This document shows, piece after piece, positions 22,276 to 33,034 of a DNA stretch of 64,000 nt. Location: positions 829 through 64,828 of the forward strand of contig MNCI01030700.1 in the NCBI GenBank assembly GCA_015680685.1. The letters run 5' to 3'. Origin of the DNA: Gnetum montanum (lineage: Eukaryota; Streptophyta; Gnetopsida; Gnetales; Gnetaceae). How positions within the stretch are numbered: position 1 is the stretch's first letter; each line of letters starts with the position of its first letter. Under the pieces are notes generated by a model. The model made no database searches, was not told the DNA's origin, and saw only the letters and a program-made list of their open reading frames with translations. The position numbers and the translations under genes were made by a program.

Positions 22276-22291
22276 ATTAGTCATGGGGGTA
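22276..22291 (+). promoter_or_regulatory. Internal polypurine-like site of element B
   Basis: ATTAGTCATGGGGGTA, almost identical to the real 3' tract context at 22823-22837 (ATTTAGTCATGGGGGTA) although 560 bp upstream of it. It matches sites in A, C and E. Confidence 0.55.
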
Positions 22292-22830
22292 TAGACCCAA
22301 TTTTTTTCAATTTTTCTCCTAACCCCTACACCTTCTGTAGTCACTACTATTATATCTCCAGATTCGTATCAGCCATACCACAACTCAGCCAATGGACCTT
22401 TCAATGAAGCAAGGTATCAACTTCATTAGAATTTATTTACCCTTGCTAATATAAGACTGTGTTGTATGTGCAAATGGCAATCATACAACAATGGATTGGA
22501 TTTGGAGGGAAAACCTGGAATGGAGCGGTGCTAAAGCAGCTATGCAAGGAGCAAGATCGATGGCACACTTAGGGATGGACAATGAAAGATACAATCTTGG
22601 CGTTGGTGGTAGAAAAATTTCTTTCTCTCTCTCTCTCAGTTGCCAAATAAGGCTCAATGTCAAATGTAATAAGGTGTTCACTCTTGTTTTTATGAACACT
22701 AGTTTTGTCTTGTCTTGTCTTGTAATGATGATCCGTTCACATGTCATCACATTAGTTCCATTTGAGTCAATAATCCCATACCATCCTAATATTTTGTAAG
22801 GAAATCAAGGACAAGCTTTTATTTAGTCAT

Positions 22831-22837
22831 GGGGGTA
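22831..22837 (+). promoter_or_regulatory. 3' polypurine tract of element B
   Basis: GGGGGTA directly before the 3' LTR. Confidence 0.85.
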
Positions 22838-23610
22838 TGATGGGTTTCGTCGCGATATCGCATCCCACGCGATATCGCATATGCGATATCATTCGTCCAC
22901 CACCAAGTCTATAAATAAGAGGTGGCTCTCCCTTTGTTTCTAATCTGGTAGTTTTACCTCTCCAGAGATAGAATATTTTCCATTTGCTCGCAGTAGGAGC
23001 TCCAAAGTGAACAAATCTTTATTCGAGAAAATATTGTACCTAAACATATGTTTGTGTATGGCAATAAAGATGAAATTTTTGGATAAACCTTGCAGTGCAT
23101 GGAATAGGCTAAATAGGATTTTATTTACTATTATTTATTGTTTATCATTTAAATGCTTTATTAGTAATTAATTCTCTCTCAACCCTTCTCTCCTAGTCAA
23201 GTGCCTCAGTACAACCACTTCGAGCACGTGCATTATGCTTGGTGATCCTAGCAACGCGTAGCGTTTGGTAACCAAGGTTGCATTGGTTTAGGGTGTGAAT
23301 GGTAAGTGGGAATGGATGTTGACACTAGGTTAATTAAGACTTAGTTAGTTAGTTAAAGTTAGTAATTAGTCTCTTCACCCTTCACCTTATCAGCATAGGA
23401 GATAAAATCGAAAAGACATAAAAATCATATACCTCAGACTTACTTAACCATACACCGTGACAACTACAAGTAAGTTTGAGAACACAGCAAATAATTAACC
23501 TTAAGTGTTCCATGAGGCATGTAGGCACTTAGTCTGTAGAGTTTGACTAGATCGCACATGCTACGCTCATATTTGTATGGTTGAATGTAGGGGTACCTCG
23601 CCACTCATCA
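22838..23610 (+). repeat. 3' LTR of element B
   Basis: 773 bp, paired with 16631-17439. TATAAATA lies at 22910-22917, with GATATC dyads at 22847-22892. Confidence 0.92.
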
Positions 23611-23615
23611 ACAAT

Positions 23616-24012
23616 AATTCCTTGCTAGCTTTAGTAGTTGCTATTAACTCTACTTCCATTATGTAAATCACAACACATTTTTGCAACTTTGTTTGCTAAG
23701 ACATAGCTCCCCTTGCAAAGGTTATTAGATAACCCAAGATGGATTTTCTAGAGTCTACATGTCTAGCCATATCAGCATTAGAATAGCCCTCTAGTTCAAG
23801 CTTTCCACTTCCAAAATAAAGTGAAAGTTTGGAATTTCCTTGAAGGTACCTAAAAATCCATTTAAATACAGCCCAATTCTCTCCTCCTAGATTGAAAAGA
23901 AATCTAGTCACAACACCAACTGCGTAAGCAATGTCTAATCTTGTGCAAACCATAGCATACGTCAAACTTCCTACTACCGACGTATGTGAAATCTTGCTCA
24001 TTTCTTTCTTCT
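23616..24012 (-). pseudogene. Element D reverse transcriptase end and RNase H, N-terminal part
   Basis: The open frame at 23696-24001 reads SYVVGSLTYAM-like, CTRLDIAYAVGVVTRFL, then WIFRYLQGN and GYSNADMARHVDSRKS, the conserved linker and RNase H start of copia elements. Beyond it IMEVELIATTKASKE runs to the B insertion at 23616 and continues at 16625. The RNase H catalytic Asp of the YSDAD-like motif is present as YSNADMA. Confidence 0.9.
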
Positions 24013-24736
24013 CTTTTTTCTGTGGAAGGACACTACTCCTTGCTCAAATTGAAGTGATTAGCAAGTGGTGAAGTTATTAGTTTAGCTTGGTTCACGTGGA
24101 ACCTCTCCAGTACTTTCTCAATATATTTCTCTTGCGACAACCATACTTTCCTAGAACTTCTATGTTAGTAAATGCTCATACCAAGGATATAATTAGCTAG
24201 ACCCAAATCTTTCATAACAAAACATTTGCTAAGATCCTTCTTCAAACTGGACATCCTTGCTAGCAATCAACATATCATCTACATAATGTAGGAGGATAGG
24301 GAAGTTTCCACCTAAAAATTTCTTCACAAACACACAATGATTTGTAGTAGTATTGTTGTAGTCATGCTCTACCATGAAAGACTCAAACTTCCTATAGCAT
24401 TGCCAAGGTGCTTACTTTAGTCCATATAGACTCTTCTTTAGTCTACATATCATGTTTTATTTTCCTTTAACTTTGAACCCATTTTGTTGCTCCATATAGA
24501 TATCTTCCTCCAAATCACCAAGGAGAAAGGTAGTCTTCACATCCATTTGCTCAACCTCCAAGTTTACACTTGCAGCTAAACTTAAAATCATTCTGATGAA
24601 TGTCATCTTCACCATTGGTGTAAAGATTTCTTCAAAGTCAATGCCTTGCTTTTGATTAAAGCCTTTCACAACCAAACTCACCTTATACCTTATTTCATCT
24701 CCATCAACCTTTAGCTAGTACACCCACTTATTCTTC
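24013..24736 (-). pseudogene. Element D reverse transcriptase
   Basis: RNA-dependent DNA polymerase of the copia element. The minus strand reads LVVKGFNQKQGIDFEEIF, MILSLAASVNLEVEQMDVKT, EEDIYMEQ, KKSLYGLK and LLHYVDDMLIAS. The YVDD catalytic box is at 24271-24285. Stops and a shift between 24001 and 24440 break the frame. The N-terminal end lies beyond element C at about 37014-37060. It is the only reverse-transcriptase catalytic box I find in the window. Confidence 0.92.
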
Positions 24737-24741
24737 AATGC

Positions 24742-25620
24742 TAATGAAGAGTGTTCAACAGACTGTGTTGATGGGATGCTATCGATGCAACCCCATCGAC
24801 AGGATCCCATCGACATAGGGATTCCCATGTTGACATGTACCCATCAACATGGCATCCTAGTAAATCTATAAATATTACACCCCAACTGTTTTAAAGGGGA
24901 GTTAGAATTTTAGTTGCTTGCAAAAATCTTGCAGTTTGTTTCCATAAGAAATAGAATAATTTTCTAAATGCCTATAGTAGGAGTCAAGGAGTGTATGGAT
25001 CTTTATTTGAGCACTACTGTACATGAGCATCATAGTGTATGTAGCAATAAACATGAGCTTTTAGAGAAACTTTGTAGCACTTGGACTAGCTTAATGATTT
25101 ATTTATGTATTTATTATTTTCATTAATTAAGTAATTAATTAGGCTAGGATGATTAAGAATTTAAGTAATTAATTAAGCTAAATAGACTAGCACACATAGG
25201 TATGACCACTTCAAGCCTATGTATATCACTTGGTAATCCCAGTAATGCTTAATGCTTGGTCACCCAACATTGTTGTACATGTTTAGGATGTGTATGGAAA
25301 GTGGGACTAGATGCTTATGTTAGGATAGTTAGTTATTAATTAGTAATTAAATTATTTAATTAATTTATTCTCAATTAATTACCAACCTTAGCAAAACAAA
25401 ATATAAAATAATGAAAATTATGTACCTCAATTACACTTAACCATACAACTAAGCTTCACAAGTGTAGTTGGTAAGACAACAATCATTCCATGATTAGATT
25501 CACCTTCTAGATTGACTCCTGTGTGTGAGAACACTAGGAATCCATAGAATTCAACCGAATCATGTGTGAACATGTTAGTGATTCATTTGGTTGGGCATAG
25601 GGGTATCTCATCACTCATCA
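24742..25620 (+). repeat. 5' LTR of element C
   Basis: 879 bp. It begins TAATGAAGAG where the partner begins TGCTGAAGAG, so the terminal TG has mutated to TA. TATAAATA is at 24867-24874. Confidence 0.9.
24768..24860 (+). repeat. CATCGACA dyad cassette in U3 of element C
   Basis: Units CCATCGACAGGATCC, CATCGACATAGGGATTCC, CATGTTGACATGTACC and CATCAACATGGCATCC succeed one another up to the TATA box. The 3' LTR has a diverged set at about 36150-36240. Confidence 0.7.
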
Positions 25621-25621
25621 T

Positions 25622-25639
25622 TGGCACCATTGCCAAGGA
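25622..25639 (+). promoter_or_regulatory. Primer-binding site of element C, degraded
   Basis: TGGCACCATTGCCAAGGA. Four differences from the tRNA-Asp complement, all G to A. Position is one base after the LTR as in B. Confidence 0.75.
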
Positions 25640-25784
25640 TTCTTAGCTAGTACTATGCACTATTAATTTAGGATTAGTGAAAATTACTCAACATCGTTGA
25701 AACAAACCTAACAAAATTAAATCATAAAATTAATCAAAACTATACTACAAGCACATTGAGAAATTATTTCTAACAAAAATTTCT

Positions 25785-28010
25785 TCTTCTTCTCATAGGC
25801 AAGATGATTTTAAGTCAACAGCATCACAAGAATATAGAGTTGTGTACATTCATCTTGATGAGTTTGTATCCAATATCACTTATGTCCTGCATCAGAATGA
25901 ATAAATGCGAGACATAGAGAGGAACGTTGTATTACCACTTGACCAATTGTTTCCCAAGATGTTGATCCAAAATTTTACAAGGTTGGGCATTGAGGAACTT
26001 CATGGAGAGTATGATATGGAAGATCATGACTTCTAGGACTACTATCCCATTGAGACACAATGCAAACAAGATGAAAAATAGAAAAAAAACTACGAAGCCA
26101 TGAAGGGAAAATGGTTCACTAACCCCTTATTCCTGCTTGATCAAAAGGATAATGAGGAACCTCTTTATATGGCTTGTCAACATGCAGACTCTCCACCTCT
26201 TAACTTTAGTAAAGGGGAGATGAACCCAAACCATAAATCAGTAATAAAAAATTTTGATTTTGGTAACAGTGAGTTCCATGATCATGGGAGCTCTAAGAAA
26301 TGGAGTTGAAGCATGAACTTAGACAAGCACAATGATAATAACTCTAAGGATCTTGGCCATGAAAAACGGAGAGGTAGTGGTAGAAAACATGATGATGGTA
26401 GTTCTCCTCCTTCTTCATCCTCCTCATTTGGATTAGCTTCCTCCTCCAAATTTGAAAAGAATCGCAAGTGGAAAGAAAATAATGATAATTGTAGAGATTT
26501 CCATGAACAGCGGGATAGTAGAGGACATCATAGGCATAATTAATATCATAATGATGAACCCCTTCTAGCCACTCAAAATATGCTCAACATTGTAGAGGTT
26601 ATCAAAATTCCTACCAAGCATGTGAAAGATAATTGAATCAAGTGCCTAAACATGAACAATATCCCTAGATTTGAGGGGGATATAACTCAGATTCTCAAAT
26701 ACATATACAAGTCTTTCATGATGTCTATGCCTTAAAAAATATTGGAAATGATTGGTAAAAGCTCAAGTTATTCCCCAAAACACTCATCAAGGAAGTAGAA
26801 AGCTGGTGGTACCAATCTCTAGAACCAAAACCAATTTGTTAATGAAGTACAATGCTAGAATTATTTAATGATAAGTATTAGACCTACATTAGTGTCAAAC
26901 CTAGAAAGGAAAATCCAAGGATGAAAATAGAGAACACATAAACCCTTAGATGCCACCATGGGTAGATATTATTCATTATTACATCAATGCCTTGGCCATG
27001 GTTACTCTTAGAGGGAACAACTTCATCACATCATAGATGGACTTCGCTCAAAAACATGAAGGATCCTTGGGATTTGTGCCCAAGGAAGATTGTTGAAATT
27101 AAGAATCCATTAAATACAAGGATTGATTGAGTAGGTAGAAAATTCAGAAGGAGAGTTGAGGAAATGTGAAAGTGTAGATAAATATAATAGGGATCCTTCC
27201 ATCAAGAACAAGGAGGTTTGCTTTTGTGACAGTGAGGAGGAGTCATCTCTTGATGGAATGGTGCAATAAAAGACCTTTCCAATTCAAAAATCTATGTCTA
27301 AAATTTTGGCCGAGGTAGATTAAATATGGGATTCATTAGATAAAAAATTCCAAACTTCTCTAAAAATCATAAAAAATCAATAGAGTAGAGTAGTGATCGT
27401 GACTGCATGAGGTGAAAAGAAGCTGAATGTGCCTATCAAAGGGGCAAGGACAAAGCTGCTGCAGTAGAAGAAGTTGTGGAGGATGAATTAGATGATGACG
27501 ATGGGTGTAACATTTTCCATTATGAACATCCCAAGGGATGTTTTCCTATTGTGTCACACTTATAATAATCTATGATGTATGCTTTGAATCCGTGACTATC
27601 AAAAAGGAAAACACCTAGAAGATTGCCTTATCCTCAAGGTAATCCCAACCAATTCCACCAACAACAACCTTATTATCCAAGTGGAACTCCACCACAACCA
27701 TATGAGCAGTATTAGTAATGGTAGCAACCACAATCATGGTGGATTCCACCACCACAATAGTAGTACCCTCACAAGTAGCTAGATCCACATGGGTATTATG
27801 TTTAGCAACCCTTATCTCCACATGACTCTTCTAGTCACATTTTTCCTTTCCAGCATCACTACCATCCTCCTAAATTTTATTGAACTCATTCTTCAACTCC
27901 TAGGGGGGATTCCATATTCCATCCATATCATCCTCATGTGCTTGCACCTATTCCTTCACCCTCAACATAGTTACTGCCTACTCCATCCATGCGGGGTGAG
28001 CTTCTAGTTT
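25785..28010 (+). pseudogene. Element C gag polyprotein, decayed
   Basis: It aligns along its length to element B gag: a Ser-rich basic region (26313-26543), NIPRFEGDITQ-like then a FHDVYALKNIGND segment (26650-26760), gag core remnants (LELFNDKY, HHIIDGLRSK; 26860-27060), and a Pro/Gln tail (27600-28000). Many stops and small shifts occur, so no long frame remains. Confidence 0.8.
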
Positions 28011-28229
28011 AGCTACAACACTATAATGCTACAAGGGTCATTAATCTATAATCAATTAATCAAGAAAGTGGTTTATAGCACAAATGACTATTCTTCCAAC
28101 CCAACAGCCCTCCTAAGCCCTCAAAAACTCATATGGCTAGTCACCCTAGTCCTTCCTCATCCTTTAAAAATCATCAAATAAAGAGCCCTTCAAATCAAAT
28201 GCCTTATAATAAACATACTGTTATGTTAA

Positions 28230-28690
28230 CTCATGTCATATTTGACTAAATATGGGCTAGAAACCTTCTTAGCAAATTGGCCAATCTTGGAAGTCCCCTT
28301 ATTTATTTGAAAATTGTTGGAAATGAACCATGCAAAGCTTTTTTGGATTCAGGTTCTAGTGTTAATATGATTTCCCATGAGATGTAAACTACCTAGAACC
28401 TACTACCTTTCAAAAAGAGTAATATCAGATTAAAATTGGCAAACTAGTTCATCACTATTCCATTGAAACTAGTAGAAGATATTGTAAACATTGTCTATGG
28501 GTGATCTTTATCTTGCCAACTTCCTAGTAATCAAAGTTGAGAATTGCAAAGGCGATTTTCCAATCATTATGAGAAGGGTGTGTCTAAGTACTATTGATGC
28601 AAGAATTGACATCAAAGATCTTTCCCTAGAAATCTTCAAGGAAAATGCATTTAGAAAGATAGAGAAAAAATAAGTTCCATGCAATGCATA
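28230..28690 (+). pseudogene. Element C aspartic protease, decayed
   Basis: Reads GNEPCKAFLDSGSSVNMIS with an intact DSG catalytic triad near 28347. PLKLVEDIV and a FPIIMRRVCLSTIDARIDIKDLSLEI segment follow (28491-28673). A shift near 28500 breaks the frame. Same family as the protease of element B. Confidence 0.85.
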
Positions 28691-28959
28691 CAACAATATA
28701 GGGTGCAAACACATGCAAAAACTCTAGTTTATGAAAAGAGCATGCATTTCCACATGCAGGAAATGTGCAAATGAGGTAAATATTCAAAGGTGCCTATATG
28801 CCACAACCACAAAACAAGAGGACACCCAATGGATGATAGTTGATTTTGAAAGTAGCACAATTTACATGGAACCAACTAAGAGCCTCACATGTGCCTATGT
28901 TGTAGAGCCTAAAAATGTAAGGATCATTTAAGGAATAACTGGTCAACCAGAAATAGTTA
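28691..28959 (+). other. Deletion junction replacing the RT core of element C
   Basis: A short stretch (CRKCANEVNIQRCLY onward; ORF 28731-28931) related to B at 20605-20700 lies between protease and the RT connection. The fingers and palm of reverse transcriptase with the YxDD box, normally more than 1 kb, cannot be found. Confidence 0.7.
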
Positions 28960-29670
28960 AAGATGTTTGATCATTCCTTAAACACATTAGTTACTATTGT
29001 AAATTCATATAGAATAACATTGCAAAATCTTTGGTCAAGGTAACAAAGAAAGATGCTCCATTTGTTTAGACGAAGGAATGTGAAAGTGCATTCCAATAGT
29101 TGAAGGAAAGGGTCATAGAAAATCCAATTCTACAAGTACCAAACTAGCTCAAGATATTTTATATTATGATATATGCATCAAATTATGTTTTGGGAGTTGT
29201 GTAAATGTAGTTGGAAAATCAGAAATGTCCATATTACATCCACTATGCAAGTTGAAGCATTGTGGCTGCATAGCTCAATTATACCACAACAGAGAAAGAA
29301 CTGATGGTAGTGGTATATGCTTTGGAAAAATTCAAGTAATATGTGCTCAGGTACAAATTTTTTGTACATACTAATCACAACACCATTCACTTCTTGATGA
29401 ACAAGCCAATAGTAAGCCCATATGTCATATGGTGGCTAGTGATCTTGTAGGAATTCGATCTTACAATGATAGATCGAAAGGGAATTGAGAATGTGGTTAT
29501 CAACCATATTTCTCCATTAAGATGGTATAAAAAAGAGGAGGAAAGTCCACTCTTTGATCAATTTATTGATGAACTCCTCTTTGTTGGAGCAATTAAGGAC
29601 CAAGTGCCCCCAGAACCAAAATGGTATGATGGCATCCTCATTTATCTTCTCACTTAGGAGATGCCACAAG
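28960..29670 (+). pseudogene. Element C RT connection and RNase H
   Basis: Reads SFLKHISYYCKFI, KECESAFQ.LKERVIENPIL, ILQVPN, then Y.ASNYVLG, LNYTTTEKELMVVVYALEKF and FFVHTNHNTIHFLMNK, the gypsy connection and RNase H pattern. The tail at 29466-29657 includes WYDGILIYLLT, typical of the RNase H to integrase linker. Several CAG-like positions are TAG stops. Confidence 0.85.
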
Positions 29671-29739
29671 ATTTCAACCATAGGAAGAAATAATAGTTTC
29701 TTCATCAAGCCAAGAACTTAATGGAAATTAATGACACCT

Positions 29740-30880
29740 CTAAAAGATTTGTGATGATGGCCTAGTTCATTGGTGTGTCCTTGATACTAATCAATTACAC
29801 ATTCTTCAAGATGCTCACGAGGGCCCTTACGGAGGCCACTATGAAAGGGGATGCACAACCATTAAAATCTTGATGGTAGGTACTATTGGACAATAATCTT
29901 TAGGGATTTCCATCAATTTTTTTAATCTTGTAAACATTGTTAATGAAATGGTGGGATGACTGCACTAATGGAGGAACCCCAATAGTGGATCTAACCACTA
30001 GAACCCTTCAACATATGGGGCATAGATTTCATAGGTTCCATCATACCTATGTCTAATGGAAAGGCATGCATTATCATCACCATTGACTATTGTACTAAAT
30101 GGGTAGAAGTACTATTCATCATTAATTATACATCATTCACTATTGTTTGGGGTTTTCAATAACACATTATACCTAGGTTTGGGATGCCATGTGCACTAAT
30201 TTCTGACAATGGAACCCATTTCATAAGCACCACTATTTGTAAGCTCATGCGACACTTAGGGGTTGAACATAAATTAACAACACCCTACCACCCCCAAGCC
30301 AATGGTCAAGCAGAGGTTACTAATAGTGAGATTACAAAGATCTTAATGAGAATTGTTAGCAAATATAGGAGAGACTAGAGCACAAAACTCAACGATGCCC
30401 TATGGGCCTACTACTCAACATGGAAACTCCCTATAGGCTACTCTTCCTATGAGCTAGTGTATGGAAAACTACCAACACTTCTTATTCAATCTAAGCTCTA
30501 TACACTTTCAACAGCATGTAACCTAGATCTTGGCCTGAGTTTAGCACAAAGAGAATGATTGATCGACCTTAACATGTTAGATGAAAACTAATTAGTGGTC
30601 CTATCCTTAAATGAACTACATAAGGCATATAGTAAGCAATGACATGACCTAAGAATAAGAAAAGTGGCATTTCAATCTAGATATAAGGTTCTCTACTAGA
30701 ACCCCACACATGTTTCCCAATGAACAAAATTTTAAACATTGTGGAGGGGATTTATATAATTGATGAAACTTTTTCTTCTAGGGTCATGTTAATTTACAAA
30801 CTTGAAAGCCTGAACAAAAAAATTGTTGGTCAACATTCAACAAATAAAACCTTTCCATGAGCCCAAGTAAGCCAATGCAA
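29740..30880 (+). pseudogene. Element C integrase
   Basis: Zinc-binding remnants (HILQDAHEGPYGGHYERG), then the DDE core. IWGIDFIGSI carries the first Asp (about 30013) and ALISDNGTHFISTTICKLM the second (30190-30250). HPQANGQAEVTNSEITKIL carries the final Glu (about 30280-30345). LNDALWAYYSTWKLPIGYS and a weak C-terminal module follow. It would insert the element's DNA. Frames shift between the zinc and core parts. Confidence 0.88.
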
Positions 30881-33034
30881 CAAATACCTCATCGGATGAA
30901 CAACCTCGCCCAATCTTTTGGATCTCCTCCTTCTAGCTGAGTTGCAGGGAAGATGGTCATCCATGCTAACCATCTACATGGGTCCTCAATTTTTCTTTTT
31001 TCTTTTATGTTAAAACTTTTTGTTTTATACTTTGATTATTTTACACCTTTTTATTTAATACTTTTTCCATATTTTATACCATCATTGGTACGTTTGAATT
31101 TTTTGAGTATTTTACACTTTCTTGTATAATTTCCTTTGTTTTCTATGTGATTTTCTAAATTTCTACCAATAAAGTGCTTTGTGCTAATAGGACATAGTGG
31201 TGTTGTAGCTATTATTAATGGTGTTTTGTACTTATTATTTTTAATTGGTAATGTCTGGTTTCTATTTTTGAATTTGGTACCAATAACTAAGACATGGTTT
31301 CTTTTTTCATGAAAAAGGTAGTGAGTCCACATCATTCACCCATCCACAAACTCTATGATTTTTCTTGTTTTGGAAGTATGAGGTCCCTTTTCATTAAATA
31401 GTGGAACTTTAATGAACTTGTGACCTTGGTTGTTTCTGGACTAGGAATGGATTCAAGGGTTTGAGCAAGGTGTGACTTCAAGAAAACTCAATACTCTTTG
31501 TACCTTTCTACTTACTTGGATGCATGAGTGTTTTCATGGATTTCTTATCATTTTTTGTTAACCAATAATAGAATGTTGAATAAGTCTTTGCATGGTGTGC
31601 TTCCCATCCAAAATAAAAAATAAAAATTAGAAAAGAGAGAATATATATATATACATATAAATGAAAAAAATGATGAGAATTCAAAGCACACCCCTTAGAC
31701 AAAATAACAGGATACAAGCACTAATTATGAAACTAGAAAGACATGTTACCCATGCCTAAAGGTCCTCTCTGACTAAGGTTTTTTCTCACTTCCTACTTGT
31801 CTTTTCTTCTCTATAAGGAATGGTGTTTGCTCGGTGGGAGCACTCTTGTGTCTCAAGGAGGTGGATCGATCTTACAGTGGTGATGCAAAGTCACTAAACA
31901 TGGTTGGTTTTGGTCTGGACTAAGGATGAATTTTATTAGGTTACTTAACTACAAAATTGATAAGGGACTTTGTGTGACCTTAATTGGGAACTCCATTCCA
32001 CTTTCTCTCTCATCCATCTTTACTTTCCATGATCCACATAACTACCAGTGTCTATGTCCCTATTCAATGTCTTGGTTTGATGCGCCTAAATTTTTAGGTA
32101 GATTCTTCTAGGTTTTGGTCTTTAACTTTCATAACCATTAATCACCTATGGAACCCATGGACTCCTGAGGTTAAGGTTATGCAAGGGAAAATAGGGCATG
32201 TTCTTGCTATGGTGAGGACTTACTTTCATATCTCTTGGTTGGGTTAGTTAAGAACCTCATCTTTAGACATTCCCATAATCTAGACCTTTGTGTACCCCAT
32301 CTGATGCATCCAACTATGCACTCCTTAAGGAAATTTCTTCAATGAACACATTCTTCACCAAATTTTTCATTTTCAAGCTTTCAAAGACTCTCTTCGATAA
32401 TTCCATAAATTTCTTGGCTTTTTTGGGACTCCATGGACCATACTTTCATTAGAAAACTCCATGTATTTTATGAGACATTCAAGTTAAAAAAAAATTTCTT
32501 AAAACCCTCAAAAACAGGTACTTGTTGATGAACCCCCTATGTATACAAGAACTCATTAATGTAACATAAAAAAATAATCTATATATATGTATCCATACTT
32601 TGAATTTTTCACTTTTCATTTCAAATGCTAGAGGATTTTTTGCAGTTTTTAGAGCCTAGAACCTTCTAGAAGCCATATCTTCCTAACAATTTGTCCAAAT
32701 CAATCTATTCTTTGACCTTGTAGCTACTAGAGGTATGCTCTTAGTCATGGGGGCCACAAACTTGATGGTTTTGATTGAAAAATTTTCCAAATGTTCTAAC
32801 TCCAACAAAGGTTTAACAGAAAAACCAACATGAAAACATCAAATTACAAAAGTTAAACTCTCTCAACTATCTTTAGTAATACTTTAAACTTAAAAATTAA
32901 TAAAATAATAATAAAATAACTATTCTACCATGGTCCAACCTTAACCTAAGTGTAACTAATTGATAAGACAAGGTATCAAAACATTATAAGCTACACATTA
33001 TATATACTAATCCTTGGATGTGTTGTGATCATAG
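30881..33034 (+). other. Element C non-coding stretch between pol and ORF2
   Basis: Collinear with the 3' non-coding region of B, sharing for example the CAAAGCACACCCCTTAGACA word. It holds (TA)n runs near 31643 and 32579, the second a possible TATA before ORF2. A polypurine-like site lies at 32741-32753. A weak relic of the U3 cassette may lie at 32511-32535. Confidence 0.6.
32741..32753 (+). promoter_or_regulatory. Internal polypurine-like site of element C
   Basis: TTAGTCATGGGGG, in the same context as in B (CTACT(A/G)GAGGT upstream) and 280 bp before the ORF2 start. Confidence 0.5.

Larger units (their letters stand above)
20590..22837 (+). other. Element B 3' non-coding region
   Basis: After the remnant CNRCALETLRKRCLY (about 20605-20650), the sequence jumps to material matching the region behind integrase in element C (20870 onward against 30910 onward). 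It contains T-rich short tandem units (20945-21040), a (TG)n run, and an internal polypurine-like site at 22276-22291. No RT, RNase H, integrase or ORF2 is present. Confidence 0.75.
16631..23610 (+). mobile_element. Element B: Athila-like retrotransposon with gag and protease only
   Basis: LTRs at 16631-17439 and 22838-23610, with ACAAT at 16626-16630 and 23611-23615. The interior holds gag and protease in one frame with few stops, then about 2.2 kb of non-coding sequence. Compared with element C, everything from just after protease to the 3' leader of pol is missing, as is ORF2. It is inserted in the RNase H of D. It has the best-preserved coding region and primer site of the four related elements, so it is probably the youngest. 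Confidence 0.93.
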
